A stretch of 64,000 bases of DNA from Stomoxys calcitrans (taxonomy: Eukaryota > Arthropoda > Insecta > Diptera > Muscidae). Numbering within the stretch: the first letter of the stretch is position 1; every line of letters starts with the position of its first letter. Under the pieces are notes generated by a model, which worked only from the letters and a program-made list of their open reading frames with translations, was not told the origin of the DNA and searched no databases. Made by a program: the position numbers and the translations under genes. Shown here piece after piece: positions 33,027-45,468 of this stretch. The stretch lies in the NCBI RefSeq assembly GCF_963082655.1, contig NC_081552.1:196430598-196494597 (forward strand), written 5' to 3'.

Positions 33027-33520
33027 AAGTCACAGTTTGGTGCGGTTTATGGGCTGGTGGTATCATTGGACCGTACTTCTTCAAAGATGATACGAATCGT
33101 AACGTAACTGTGTATGGTGAACGCTATCGTGAGATGATATTCAACCTTTTTTTGCCCAACATGCAAGAGCTTGACTTGCATGATATGTGGTTTCAACAAG
33201 ACGGTGCCATATGCCACACAGCACGCGTAACAATGGACTTATTGAGAGGAAAGTTCGGTGAACATTTTACTTCCTATTTGGGACCGCTCAATTGGCCGCC
33301 TGGATCGTGCGATTTAAAGCCTTTAGACCAATTTTTTGTGGGGCTATGTTAAAGCTCATGTCTATACAGACAAGCTCGCTTCAATTGACGCATTGGAAGA
33401 TAACATTGAAGCATTTGCAAAATTTGGTAACAATCCGAGAACAATATCCGGCTGTAACCTCATTACAACATTACATGGAAAGAAAGACAACATAATCAAC
33501 TTTGGAAAAGATTGTCGTAA
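33027..33520 (+). pseudogene. Mariner-superfamily transposase, C-terminal half, broken
   Basis: The codons read VTVW(C), then a frameshifted Gly-rich part, then MYGERYREM, MWFQQDGAICHTARV and the CDLKPLDQF region, which holds the third acidic position. They end in KAHVYTDK and LEDNIEAF. These are core motifs of a DDD-type Tc1/mariner transposase. Frameshifts occur near 33090 and 33345, and the C-terminus is lost. Its 5' side is cut by the DINE-like element ending at 33026. Another broken copy is at 58842-60545. Confidence 0.8.
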
Positions 33521-33589
33521 TAAACAAGAGTCTAGCTCATATCCTGTTTGGCGATGGACAACATTTGTGGAAATAAGTCAGCCATATTT

Positions 33590-34480
33590 TTTTTTTTACC
33601 CACCACCATAGACGGTATACAAATCTTGTCATTTCGTTTGCAAAACCTAAAAATACTGATCTGCAACAACAATCTCATATCCCTGTATCATATTTTGATG
33701 AGTTGCATTTTTTTTTGGCTTAGAGACGAAGCTTATTGAATTTGGAAAAAAATCGGTACAGAGTTGGATATAGCTGTCATATATATATAATTGTCCGATT
33801 TGCATTAATAATGCAATAAAATGGTAATTTCTTAACAGATTCTCTCTCCCTTTGACTCTTGCCTAGTGAATTTAGTGAATTTCATTAAAATCGGTTTATA
33901 TGAGATCGGTCTATATGACAGCTATATCCAAATATGGCCCGATCTGGACGATATTCAACAAAAACGTTTAGAGGGGTACCGCAACTCGCTGTGCCAAATT
34001 TCATTGAAATCGGATAAAAAAAAATGCTCCTTATATAGACTCATTACACTATATCGGAAGATCCGTCTATATGGCAGCTATATCCAAATATGGTCCAATC
34101 TGGACCACATTTAACAGGAATGGGCAGACGTCAACCATAACACACTGTGCAAAATTTCATCGAGTTCGGGTAATTAATGGATCCTTTATGGCCTCAATAC
34201 CCTGTATCGGGAGATCGGGTGGTCGCTCTTTAGGTCAGCTATATCCAAATATAGTACGATCTGAACCACACTTCACAGAAATGGATAGGAGTCTACCAGA
34301 ACTCACAGTACCAAATTTCATCGAAATCGGATGATAAATGATCAATTTATTGCCTCAAGACTTTAAGTCTGGAGGTCGGTCTATATAGCGGCTATAGATA
34401 ACTAAAATCCGATTTTATGAGATCAGAAGGTCGGATTTATGACAAAGAATAAGAAATCATCAACAATTGTTGGGAAAATG
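33590..34480. repeat. Mixed DINE-like pieces
   Basis: Positions 33597-33710 look like a plus-oriented start (CCACCACCATAGACGG, CATTTCGTTTGC). Positions 33715-33895 match the type B units of 17.4-19.9 kb. From 33900 there are about four units of the GGTCTATATGGCAGC type in minus orientation. It is probably several truncated insertions. Confidence 0.5.
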
Positions 34481-34539
34481 TTTTTATACCCTAGATATCA
34501 GCAAAATTATGAATATCCAATAAATAACCAAGCGTTGGG

Positions 34540-35140
34540 TATTTACCCGGTAGAAACCCATCTTTAGCTATATCGGACTATATCTTGATATAGCCCCGAT
34601 CCGACGATTTAGGGTCTTAGGCCCATAAAAGCCACATCTATTATCCAATTTTGCTGAAATTTGGAACAGTGAGTTGCGTTAGGCCCTTCGACATCCTTCA
34701 TCAATTTGGCTCAGATCGGTCCAGATCTGGATATAGCTGTCATATAGACCGATCCGCCGATTTAAGGTCTTAAGCCTATAAAAGCCACGTTTATTATCCG
34801 ATTGTGCTGAAATTTGGGACAGTGAGTTGCGTTAGGCCCTTCGACATCCTTCATCAATTTGGCTCAGATCGGTCCAGATCTGGATATAGCTGTCATATAG
34901 ACCGATCCGCAGATTTAAGGTCTTAGGTCTATAAAAGCTACGTTTATTATCCGATTTTGCTGAAATTTGGGACAGTGAGTTGTTTTAGGCCCTTCGACAT
35001 CCTTCTTTAATTTGGCTCAGATCGGTCCAGGTTTGGATATAGCTGCCATATAGACCGATATCTTGATACAAGGTTTTGCGCCCAAAAAAAACGTATTTAT
35101 TATCCGATTTTGCCAAAATTTTGAATTTTTTATAACCGAG
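34540..35140 (+). repeat. DINE-like array, ~153-bp units
   Basis: Units carry TAGGCCCTTCGACATCC near 34680, 34832 and 34987, a period of about 152-155 bp. The first two are almost identical. The array lacks both ends of a complete element. Confidence 0.6.
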
Positions 35141-35210
35141 TCCGAACGGCTTATTTACTCCCAAATATCATAACTGGACACTGGCTTAGGTGTATGTCCA
35201 TATTGGCAAA

Positions 35211-35524
35211 TACAAATTTTGCCCATGAACATTCCACTAAGGAACATGGGCAAACTTCTCACATATCAATGAGTGCAGTCCGATTCAAGTTTTAAGCTCT
35301 ATGATAAGGGGCCTCCTTTTTATAGCCAAGTCCGAACGGCGTGCCGCAGTGCGACACCTCTTTGGAGAGTAGTTTTACAGGGCATAGTACCTCACAAATA
35401 TTGCCAGCATTAGGAGGGGAATATCACCGCTGAAGAAAAATTTTTTTTCGGATGGTCTCGCCAGGATTTGAACCCAGGCGTTCAGCGTCATAGGCGGTCA
35501 TGCTAACCTCTGCGCTACGGTAGT
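35211..35524 (-). mobile_element. tRNA-derived SINE
   Basis: Full body, B box (GGATTTGAACCC on plus) and head (TGCGCTACGG). The flank 35531 on (CGTTTGGTATTTACCCGG) resembles 34533 (GCGTTGGGTATTTACCCGG), a LINE-like phrase present on both sides of this block. Confidence 0.75.
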
Positions 35525-35540
35525 CTTCACCGTTTGGTAT

Positions 35541-36000
35541 TTACCCGGCAGAAACCATCTCTACCCATGGCTGCTTAGCAGGTAGCACTCCAACCGGTCC
35601 CGTTGCCTTGTGGGGTTCAAACGAATTCACCGCCCAGACTACCTTACTCTTCGTAATTATGATCTCAACCAAGGATAGTGACTCGGCACTGTGTTGTGTC
35701 AGAGGGGCATCAATAGTATACGGGATTATACACTCAGCGGCCATGTCTAAGCACCCAGGAAAGTGTGTAGCAGCCAGTAGCTCCAGCGTCTCATTCCCCC
35801 CACTTACCGTCATCTCTTAGAATGCTTTCAAGAGTTTTCAGATCCTTAGTGAACAATCTGCGGAACCTGGAGGATTCATTCATACCCTCTTTCGACTCGC
35901 AAAAAAGACCCATGACCTATGCCCCTCTTGGACGATTGCACCTTCACCATGCACAGTAACTCGGCACTGTGTTGTTTCAGAGGAACCATCCGGGATAATT
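35541..36000 (-). pseudogene. LINE reverse-transcriptase N-terminal fragment
   Basis: The minus strand from about 35813 gives a frame with VWAVNSFEPHKATGPVG. This matches the start of the RT fingers in R1/I-type LINEs (intact copies have PGPDG). A phrase near 35672 (CTCGGCACTGTGTTGTG) recurs near 35953, so part of this fragment is present twice. No other domain is visible. Confidence 0.55.
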
Positions 36001-36029
36001 GCTTATGCAGTTTATGCAGGACAGTAAGC

Positions 36030-38357
36030 GACCTCAGGTACAACAAGTGCTGTAAGGAGACGCCTTACAGGGATAAAGAGTATTCAGAGATGGAGCCAAT
36101 ACATAAAGAGTAACGCTATTAAAAAAGGTTTTAAGCTTAGGTCTACTTACGGAGTCGCAAATAGCAAACAACTCACAGCCGCAGAGAATGCCAGGAACAA
36201 GATAAGTCTTTGCCAAGAGAGACCTAATCCGCAGCGGAGTAATCGACTGAGTGGCCCTGAGAGCACGCAACTTTGAATGTCCCTAATTAACGACAGAGTC
36301 GATATGATTACTCCAAGTCAGAGTGCTATTAATAATCACGCCCAAGTTCTTTGCATGAGGAACGATTCCCAATCTACCGTCGTTAATGAATATACCGGTA
36401 TCATATGAAAACCAAACAGCCTGTTTCTGATAACAACACAGTTAGACTTTACAGGGTTGCGACACAGGCCATTGGCTTTCGCCCACGTGCTGACTCTTGA
36501 CAGATCATGATTAATCAAGCGTATGTTTTCAGCAATCTCATCCCTCGGACTGCCGATATATATCTGTACATTGTCAGCGTACATATGTACCTCAAAGTCG
36601 TTACGGTACAAGGAAAAGAGTAGAGGACCCAGAATCGATCCCTGAGGAACACCTTTCAAAACAAACAGAGGCGACGATACAGAAGACTTATAACTGACAT
36701 ACTGAGAGCGGTGTGACAGGTACAACAAAATGAGACGAACGGGCGTAGAAGAACAAATTGTAAAGATGTCTCATCTTATCACATAACAAGAAATGATCCA
36801 CTGTGTCAAATGCCTTAGAATGGCCAAAAAGAACAAGGAAATTAATCTTGTCGTTCTCAATTGCTCAAGGAATTTCTCAAAGACCTTTGACAAGTAACAA
36901 AGAATCGCAATTGGTCTATATTCCTAGGAATTCTTAGGCAGTGGGATGAGCCTGCCCACGCTAATGGAAAATAACTCGTGGTCAAAATGCTTTTGAAAAC
37001 ATAGGTTACATGAGGAATAATAAGGGGGAGCAAGAGTCTTACAAATCTAGGATCAATGCCATCAGATCCGACAGCGTTAGACTTTACAGTCGCGACACAC
37101 TCAAGGACATTGGCGGGACCAAAACAGCTGAAGCCAAAACCAGAGTCGTCATCGAGAGAGGGGGAGATATTGAAGTCATAGAAATTGGGGTTAACTGGGA
37201 TCTGTGGGACAATAACATCATTAAGCCCATTGATGTCCAACTTTGTTGAACATCTTTCCCAATTCCTATGTCTCGAATAACCTTCCAAGTTCTCTTGGAG
37301 CTTATTGCAGAAGTAAAGCGTCTATAATAGTAGTCTTCAGGCATCCTCAAAAAGTCTCCACCTGCGATGCGACATATTCCTCTCGTGAATAGGCGAACGA
37401 ATATACCGGTAGAACCACGGTTTCGATCTGGAGGACACTTCTCTAGTCTTGAGTGGAACCGTAAGTTCCTGTAGGTCACGAATATTCCTCTGTAGAAAGT
37501 CAATTTGTTCATCGATAGTTTCCATACGAAATATCAGATACCAGTCGATAAGCACAGCACTCGAAAGCAAAAAATCATGGACGAGACTGGCAAAATCTCT
37601 ATATGAATAAGTTTCCCTAGTCCTGGTGAGTACAAATTCATAACATAAAAAGATCAAGTCATGGTTCGAAAAACATGAGGCTGACAGTTGGTCGTATAGG
37701 AGGACTTTAGAAGTGTCACTAACAAAGAACAGATCGGGAAGCGTGCTGGAGGATGCGGAAAAATGCGTGGGAATTGTTGAATTGACAGGCAAAAGCCCCA
37801 AAGAAATACAATTCACACGTGTCCTGTAAAACGTTAGTCCCCACCACAATGTCTGAGTAAGCAAGAGAGAGAGGTTCGAGGACAGAGAAAAAATCTCGCG
37901 TACCCGTACGGTTGTTCGATCTATAAACGCACCCCACTAGGAGCTTGTTATCGGCAACAGACACCTCAACAAAAACATAGTCAATTGGGCCACCTGGGTT
38001 AGACTTTATACATAACTGAGTATTCAGGTAGTTTCTCACATGCATAGCGGGGCCGCCCCCATAACGTAATCTATCAGCTCTGTGTACACAATATTCTGAA
38101 TGATCAATAAAAGCATCAGGTGTTGACTGATTCAACCACGTCTCCAACTCACACACTATATCAATGTCAGAGTTCTCAAAAATCATCTTAAATTCATCAA
38201 GCTTGTTATTCAGGCTTTGGGCATTAATATGACAGATATTTAATCCATTAATATGACAGATATTTAATCGCTGCATATAGACAACATCAGATTGAAGAGG
38301 AAGAGGTCCGAAAAGGAATGGCCCCTGGCCCTTATAGGGCCCTAAACTTTTGCACAT
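36030..38357 (-). pseudogene. Decayed CR1/Jockey-like LINE: endonuclease and RT
   Basis: From 38300 leftwards on minus: AP-endonuclease start (NICHINAQSLNNK, DIDIVCELETWL), a linker, the RT start (VGSDGIDP), VPQGSILGPLLF, and the active site as YADN in place of YADD. A C-terminal RT part follows near 36270-36034. A short tandem copy of 'ATATGACAGATATTTAAT' at 38227-38266 duplicates the NICHIN codons. Frameshifts near 37720, 37340, 36860 and 36330 disrupt it. The changed active site and the shifts show it is dead. Confidence 0.78.
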
Positions 38358-39940
38358 AATCTGGTTAACACCACAACATCTTTACCCTTCAAAACATGGC
38401 AGATTTATTCCCACTAATTTGTTTACCCATCCCACAGTGCGTTGCAAGAAATTCTTTCTTGCATGACTCCTGTCAGAGTTATGTAAAAAGTAAAGTAAGC
38501 CAAAAATGTTGCATAACGTTTGGCTTATATATAAAAAAGACTCACGAAATTATTTTTTTTTTTTCATTTATTTGGCAACCATTAAATTCCACCAATCTTT
38601 TAACTTTCAACGTAGAAAAATGCCAAATATTTAAGCAATATTGCAAATTGTTTTTTTTTTTCACAACAAAAAAACAAACATAAATACATTACAAATTAAA
38701 TACCACAAGGCCATAGCCATAGAAAAAATTCAAAAAAAAAAAAAATGCATTAAAATAATTGATCTTGTTGCCCGCTATGCTTGGTAGTTGATATCAGCCA
38801 TAAAATATGCAATTATTTATGGCTCAAATGTAATGTACAACATGCATTTCCTCTGTGCTGCACATTATCACAGTAAAGGAAATACATACAGCGGGAGGCA
38901 AGGCTGGCAGGCAGGCATGCGGGCAAACAAATATACATTTCATTTTGCATCCTATAAGTATGCCTCATAGCATTTGGTTAAAACTCCAACAGAAGTATAC
39001 TATAGATGAATGCATTATTTAGCCATACATTCGTAAATGGATGCCATTGAAAGCAGCAACATAATTGCAAATATTCACGCATTAGAAAGCTTTTAAAAGG
39101 AAATTTTCTATAGAAACTCATTTTGTGTAAAATAATGCATGAACAAATTTCAAAAACCATTTCGATTGATTCTTTTTTTAAGATTACATAAAACCCCACT
39201 TGAAGCCTTCAATGAATAAGCCTAGATGCATACAGACATAAATAAAAGAAATTGTAAATGTACAGAAATGTGTACGCATTTGTATGAGGAAATTGTATCG
39301 GAACAATATGCATAAAAATAAAAATTCCTATAAGTTTCCGGAAAAAATATTTCCCTTGTCAAATCATAACACTATTCTGATTTCGATACACTTACGGACG
39401 GCACAGCCTTAGATGGTAAAGATGATCAAGTATGTACATATGTACTTTAGGGGGATTAATGAAAGAGAAAACTGAAATCTGCTTATTTACGAGGAAAACG
39501 AAAATTGGCAAATTTCATCAATTCCCTCATCAGAACGATTTCAATATTCGTTTGGGTTTAATACCTAAGAATGATCTTGAATGGCTAATTAGATCAATTC
39601 CAACTTATGCCTCGGTATTAGGGTGAATATAATGGAGAGAAAGAGCAACATAAGGAAAATGCAACAGCTTGAAAGAACATCTGGAATTGACATAAATGGA
39701 CGGAATACCTTTGAGAATGTCGTAACAATTGACATACAAGATATATAAGAGAAAAAAGTCACCAAAAAATTTGCAATTAAAAATTTTATTGAAAATAAAA
39801 TCGTCTTCAATTAAAAAATTTTTAATTGAATATGATTTTTTTGTCATCTGCAGTTGTGATTGAAATTTTTGCCATTTTCAATTAAAAAATTAATTAGGTC
39901 AATTACACTTGGCCCTTTAAAAATATCAGCATCGTGCTCT
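38358..39940. other. Low-copy A/T-rich noncoding sequence
   Basis: No supported gene. T and A runs lie near 38554, 38650 and 38733. A segment at 39760-39895 has inverted AATTAAAAATTTT-type words. Nothing here resembles bol or another known protein. Confidence 0.5.
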
Positions 39941-41400
39941 TCTCTCAAATACAATTTATTTAAACCCCATATTGCCATAGGCTGAAGAGGAGTTTACAGG
40001 ATGAGGCGTCCCCCAAACACATGGCCCCAAAATAGGTTATCAAATTCGTCTTCTACTCCCAAATACCTTTATTTGAGCCACATATTGCGTTGGTCATTAA
40101 AAAATTGCTGTTTGTGGGGTATTTTGGGAAAGGGGTAGACCCCCAGAAAATTGTTCCCGAAAATGGGTATCAATTCTTGCTCTACACCCCAATACCTTTC
40201 ATTTAAGCTCCACATTGACACGGTCGGTAAATATGTCCGATTTAGGGGTGTTTTGGGGATTGGGGTGGTCCCCCAAACACTAAGCCCGGAAAATATATCA
40301 GCAACGTGCTCTATTCTCATATAGCTACATATCATTTATTTGAACCCCATATTGCCATTGCCCTCAAAATTGGATATCAAATTCGTTTTCTAATCTCTCG
40401 CCCCATATTTCAATTGTCGGCAAACATGACCGGCTTGGGGGGTGTTTTGGGAGATGGGAGGTCACTCTGTGAGTTTGCCTTGAAAATATATGTCGGATTC
40501 GTGCTCTACTCTAAAAACCCTCTTATTTGAGCCCCATATTGCAATAGTAAGAAAATACTTCCCATTTGGGTGGTGTGTGGGGGTGGGGTGGCCCCGTAGA
40601 CACTTTTCCCAAATATTGATATCAAATTCGTGCTTTACTCCCAAAGACCTTTCATTTGAGCCCCATATTGCTATGGTCGTAAATTTGTCCCCTTTGGGGG
40701 AACTTTTTGGTGAGAGGCGGCCCCCCAAACACTTAGTCCCATATTTGCATAGCAGATTCGTATTCTACTTTCAAATACCTTTTATTTAAGCCCCATATTT
40801 CAACGGTCAGTAAATAAGTCCTGTTTGGGGGGTGTTTTGGGAAAGGGGTGGACCCCCGGAAACGTGGTCCCATATTTGGATATCAGATTCGTATTCTACT
40901 CGCAAATACCTTTCATTTGAGTCCCATATTGCCATGGTCGGTAAATATATCCGATTTAGGGGTGTTTTGGGGATTGGGGTGGTCCCCCAAACACTTGGTC
41001 CGACAATTGGATATCAGATACGTTTACTTATCCTAAATACCTTTCATTTGAGTCCCATATTGTTGTGATTGGTCTAAATATATGTTTGGTAGGTTTCAGG
41101 GTGGGGCAGCCCCCCTAGGTACCCCATCCGAAATTTGGAAACCAAATTTTTATTTTTAGGGTACTATATGAGAGCACACATAATTTCGCTTAAATCGCAC
41201 CACCCATCTCCGAGATTTGGCGTTTCTGAAAATTAGGGTAAGGGGGAGGGTCCGCCCTCCCTTCAGAAATCAAAAAATGTACTACCCAATTTTCACCACG
41301 GGGTGATTATGCACCATCTGTGAAATCGGTTCAGCCGTTTCTGAGTCAGTAAGGAACACACAAACATACAAACAAACAAACACAAATTGACAAATTGGCA
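39941..41400 (+). repeat. Tandem family C element, ~130-bp units, with tail
   Basis: CCCCATATTGC/CCCCATATTTC marks recur near 40528, 40655, 40785, 40915 and 41045, a period of 127-130 bp, after more irregular units from 39965. The tail runs through CGGTTCAGCCGTTTCTGAG (about 41327) into a CAAACA-rich microsatellite (41351-41382). It parallels 27741-28632. There is no coding capacity. The class is unknown; an internally repetitive non-autonomous element is likely. Confidence 0.68.
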
Positions 41401-41452
41401 AATTGAAAATACGCTATGAAACAGGGTGATAAATTGCGTGTTCCATGATATA

Positions 41453-41689
41453 TTGGGTTGCCCAAAAAGTAATTGCGGATTTTTTAAAAGAAAGTAAATG
41501 CATTTTTAATAAAACTTAGAATGAACTTTAATCAAATATACTTTTTTTACACTTTTTTTCTAAAGCAAGCTAAAAGTAACAGCTGATAACTGACAGAAGA
41601 AAGAATACAATTCCAGAGTCACAAGCTGTGAAAATATTTGTCAACGCCGACTATATGAAAAATCCGCAATTACTTTTTGGGCAACCCAA
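41453..41689. mobile_element. Mariner-type MITE, 237 bp, copy 2
   Basis: Ends TTGGGTTGCCC and GGGCAACCCAA are perfect inverted repeats flanked by TA (41451-41452, 41690-41691). The interior matches the copy at 28768 with few differences, suggesting relatively recent spread of this MITE. Confidence 0.9.
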
Positions 41690-41942
41690 TAAGATAGGAG
41701 ATTTCAAACACCCATGCGTCCCACATTTCAAATCTATAGCAATCCCTACTCGACACTCGAATATTTTGGAGAACAGCTGAGGGGAGTTTTTATATACGGG
41801 TGTCCACGAATGTACCTCAAGTTCATGTTCCAGGAGGTAAACATCTGTGTACCAAATATAGAAACAAATTGGATCAATAATTGGATCAATTAACAAATTA
41901 ACTGAAAATTTCAAAAATTAAATTATTTTTTAATTGGATCAA

Positions 41943-43552
41943 TAAAAACAAGTAAAAACGTGCTAAGTTCCGCCGGGCCGAATCTAATATACCCTCCACA
42001 ATGGATCGCATTTGTCGAATTCTTTTCCCGGTTGCTCTTTTTAGACAAACAAAGGATAAAGGAAAAGAATTGAACATAATTGAACTGAAAGTTGGAGAGC
42101 ATAGTGTAGAATTTCAGCCAAATCGAATGAGAATTGAGCCCTTTAGGGGCTCAAGACGTAAAATCAGGAGATGGGTTAATATGGGAGCAGTATCAGGCTA
42201 TGGATTGATTCAGGCCATATTAGAAAAGAATGTCGAAGGTCATGGAAGAAGCGGTTGTACGGCCAAATCGGTTAAGAATCTCTTGAGGTCTAAGAGGTCA
42301 AGATCCCAGATCAGTTTATATGGCAGCTATATCAGGTTATGGACCGATTTGAACCATACTTCATTCAGTTGTTAAAAGTCATAACAAAACACTTCATTCT
42401 CAATTTCAGCCAAATCGCTAAAGGCGCAAGAAGTCAAGATCCCAGATCAGTTTATATGGCAGCTATATCCGGTTACGGACCGATTTGAGCCATAACATAC
42501 ACAGTTGTTGAAGGTCATAACAAAACACTTCATGGGCAGTTTCAGCCAAATCGGGTGAGATTTGCGCCCTCTAGAGGCGCAAGAAGTAGAGATCCCAGAT
42601 GAGTTTATATGGCAGCTATATCAGGTTATGGACCGATTTGACTCACACATGGCACAGGTGTTGGAAGTCATAACAGAATACTTCATGGACAATTTCGACC
42701 AAATCGAAAGATAATTGCGCCCTCTAGAGGCGCAAGAAGTCAAGATCCAGGGTGGGTTTATATGGCAGCTATATCAGGTTACGGACCGATTTGAGCCATA
42801 ATTAACACATTTGTTGACAGTCGTAACAAAACACTTCATGCTTATATTCAGCAAAATCGGATAAGAATTGCGCCCTCTAGAGGCCTAGAAAGTCAAGATC
42901 CAAGATAGGTTTATATAGCAGCTATATCAGGTTATGGACCGATTTGAACCACACATTGCACAGGTGTTGGAGAGATCGGTTTATATGGCAGCTACATCAT
43001 GTTATGGACCGATTTGAGCCATACTTCATGCTCAATTTCAGCCAAATCGGATGAGAACTGCGCCCTCTACAAGCCTAAGTAGTCAAGATCCCAGATCAGT
43101 TTATATGGCAGCTATATCAAGTTATGAACCGATTTGAACCATATTTAGCAAAGTTATTGAAAGTCATAATAGAAGACTTCAAGCAAAATTTCAGTCAAAT
43201 CGGATAAGAATTGCGTCCTCTAGTGGCTCAAGTAGTCAAGATCCAATATCGGTTTATATGGCAGATATATGAAAACATGGACCGATATGGTCCATTTACA
43301 ACCCCAACCGACCTACGTCAATATTAGGTATCTGCGCAAAATTTCAAGCGGCTAGCTTTACTCCTTCAAAAGTAAAGCTTTACTCCTTCGGACGGACGCG
43401 TGGACAGTCGGAAGGACATGGCTAGATCGACTTAAAATGTCATGACGATCAAGAATTTATATACTTTATTGGGTCTAAGACGAATATTTCGAGGTGTTAC
43501 AAACGGAATGACCAGATTAGTATACCCCCATTCTATGGTGGAGGGTTTAAAA
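41943..43552 (-). mobile_element. DINE-like element (type A), about eight units
   Basis: Hairpin end AACAAGTAAAAACGTGC, then TTCCGCCGGGCCGAA. Units of about 150 bp contain CCCTCTAGAGGC and TTTATATGGCAGC. A GAC tract lies at about 43388-43424, and the terminal phrase CCATTCTATGGTGGAGGG is near 43530-43548. An inverted element follows at once. Confidence 0.68.
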
Positions 43553-45468
43553 AATCTGAGTCGATCTAGCTATGTCCGTCCGCCCGTCCGTTTGCCGAAA
43601 TCACGATTGCGGTCGAACGGGTAAAGCTAGTCGGTTGAAATTTTGCGCAGATACTTAATATTGACGTAGGTCGTTAGGGATTGTAAATGGACCATATCGG
43701 TTCAGATTTATATATAGCTCCCATATAAACCGATCTCCCGATGTGACTTCACGAGCCCATGGAAGTCACAAGTTTTGTTCTATTTGGCTGAAATTTTGCA
43801 TGTAGTGTTCATTTCCGTTCTTCCAACAAATGTGCCAAATACGACCCAGATCAGTGTATAACCTGATATAGCTCCCATATAAACCGATCTCCCGGTTTGA
43901 CTTCTTGAGCCCTTACAGCCGCAATTTTAGCCTGATTTGGCTGAAATTGAGCATGTGGAGTTCTATTTTGACTTCCATCAACTGCGTCATGTACGGTCCA
44001 CAACCATAGGATGCAAATTGCAATTTTTGCCCATGAATATTCTACTAAGGAACAGGGGCAAACTTGTCACATATCAATGATTGCAGTCCGATTCAAGTCT
44101 AAGCTCAATGACAAGGGCCTCCTTTTTATAGCCGATTCCGAACGGCGTGTCGCAGTGCGATACCTCTTTGAAGAGAAGTTTTACATGGCATAGTACTCAC
44201 AAATGTTGCCAGCATTAGGAGGGGAAAACCACAGCTGAAAAACTTTCCGATGGTCTTGCCAAGATTGGAACACAGACGGTGTGCGTCATAGGCGGACATG
44301 CTAACCTCTGCGATACGGTGGCCTTCATTCATTCCGTTTGAATCGCATCGAAATATTGATCTAAAACTCCATAAAAAATATATGATTTTGATCGTCTCGG
44401 AATTCTCATTCGAACTACCCATATCCGTCCGTCTGTCGAAATCACGATAGCGGTCGAACGCGTACAGCTAACCACTAGAAAATTTGCACTTTATATTGAT
44501 GTAGGTAGTATGGGGTTGCGCATGGGCCACATCGGTTCAGATTTAGATATAGCTCCCATATAAACCGATCTCCCGATTTGACTTTCTTGAGCCCATGGAA
44601 GCCGCAATTTTTGTCCGATTTAACTGAAATTTTGCACATAGTGTTCTGTTATGACATCCAACAACTCTGCCATGTTCGGTCTAAATAGGTCTATAACCTT
44701 ATATGGGTCCCATTTATACCGATTTCACGATTTGACTTCTTGAGCCCCTGAAAGCCGTTATTTTCGTTCTAATTGGCTGAAATTTTGGATGTAGTATTCT
44801 GTTATGACTTCCAACAAATGTGCCAAGTACGGGTTAAATCGATCAAAAACCTGATACAGCTCCCATATAAATCGATTTTCCGATTTGACTTCTTGAGCCC
44901 CTGGAAGTTGAAATTTTCGTCCGATTTGGCTGAAAATTTACATATAGTGTTCTATTTTCACTTCCAACAACTGCCTCATGTACGGTCCAAATCGGTTTAT
45001 GATCTGATATAGCTCCCATTTATACCGATCTCCCGATTTGACTTTTGAGCTCCTGAAAGCCACAAATTTCATCCGATTTGGCTAGAATTTTGCACATAGT
45101 GTTCAGTTATGACTTCAAACAACTGGGTCAAGTACGGTTCAATCGGTCAAGAACCTGATATAGCTCCCTTATAAACCTATCTTTTGTCATATAAACCGAT
45201 CCTGAATCATTATTTCTTGAGCCACTAGAGGGCGCGGTTCTTATTCGATTTGGCTGAAATTCGGCATGACGTGTTTCGTTATGACTTCCAACAACTGTGC
45301 CGAAAATGGTACAAATCGGATTTTTGCTGGTTTGATTGAGAAGCATGGCATGTAGAATAAAATAATGCCCTTCAACTAAATTTGATTTGTATAAATTTTT
45401 TACAGAATCCATGGGGCTGGGTTCCCAAGATTCGGCCCGGCTAAACTTAGCACATTTTTGCTTGTTTT
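43553..45468 (+). mobile_element. DINE-like elements (type A), two plus-oriented pieces split by a SINE
   Basis: The first piece (43553-44011) has GTCCGTCCGCCCGTCCG near 43574 and two to three units. After the SINE a fresh 5' part begins at about 44330 (CATTCCGTTTGAATCG, GTCCGTCCGTCTGTCG near 44424). More units follow, and the end is GATTCGGCCCGGCTAAAC, TTAGCACATTTTTGCTTG. The second 5' end means two elements, not one interrupted by the SINE. Confidence 0.65.
44012..44323 (-). mobile_element. tRNA-derived SINE
   Basis: Complete body. The B box is mutated (GATTGGAACAC on plus) and the head ends in GATACGGTGGCC. It separates two DINE-like pieces. Confidence 0.76.
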
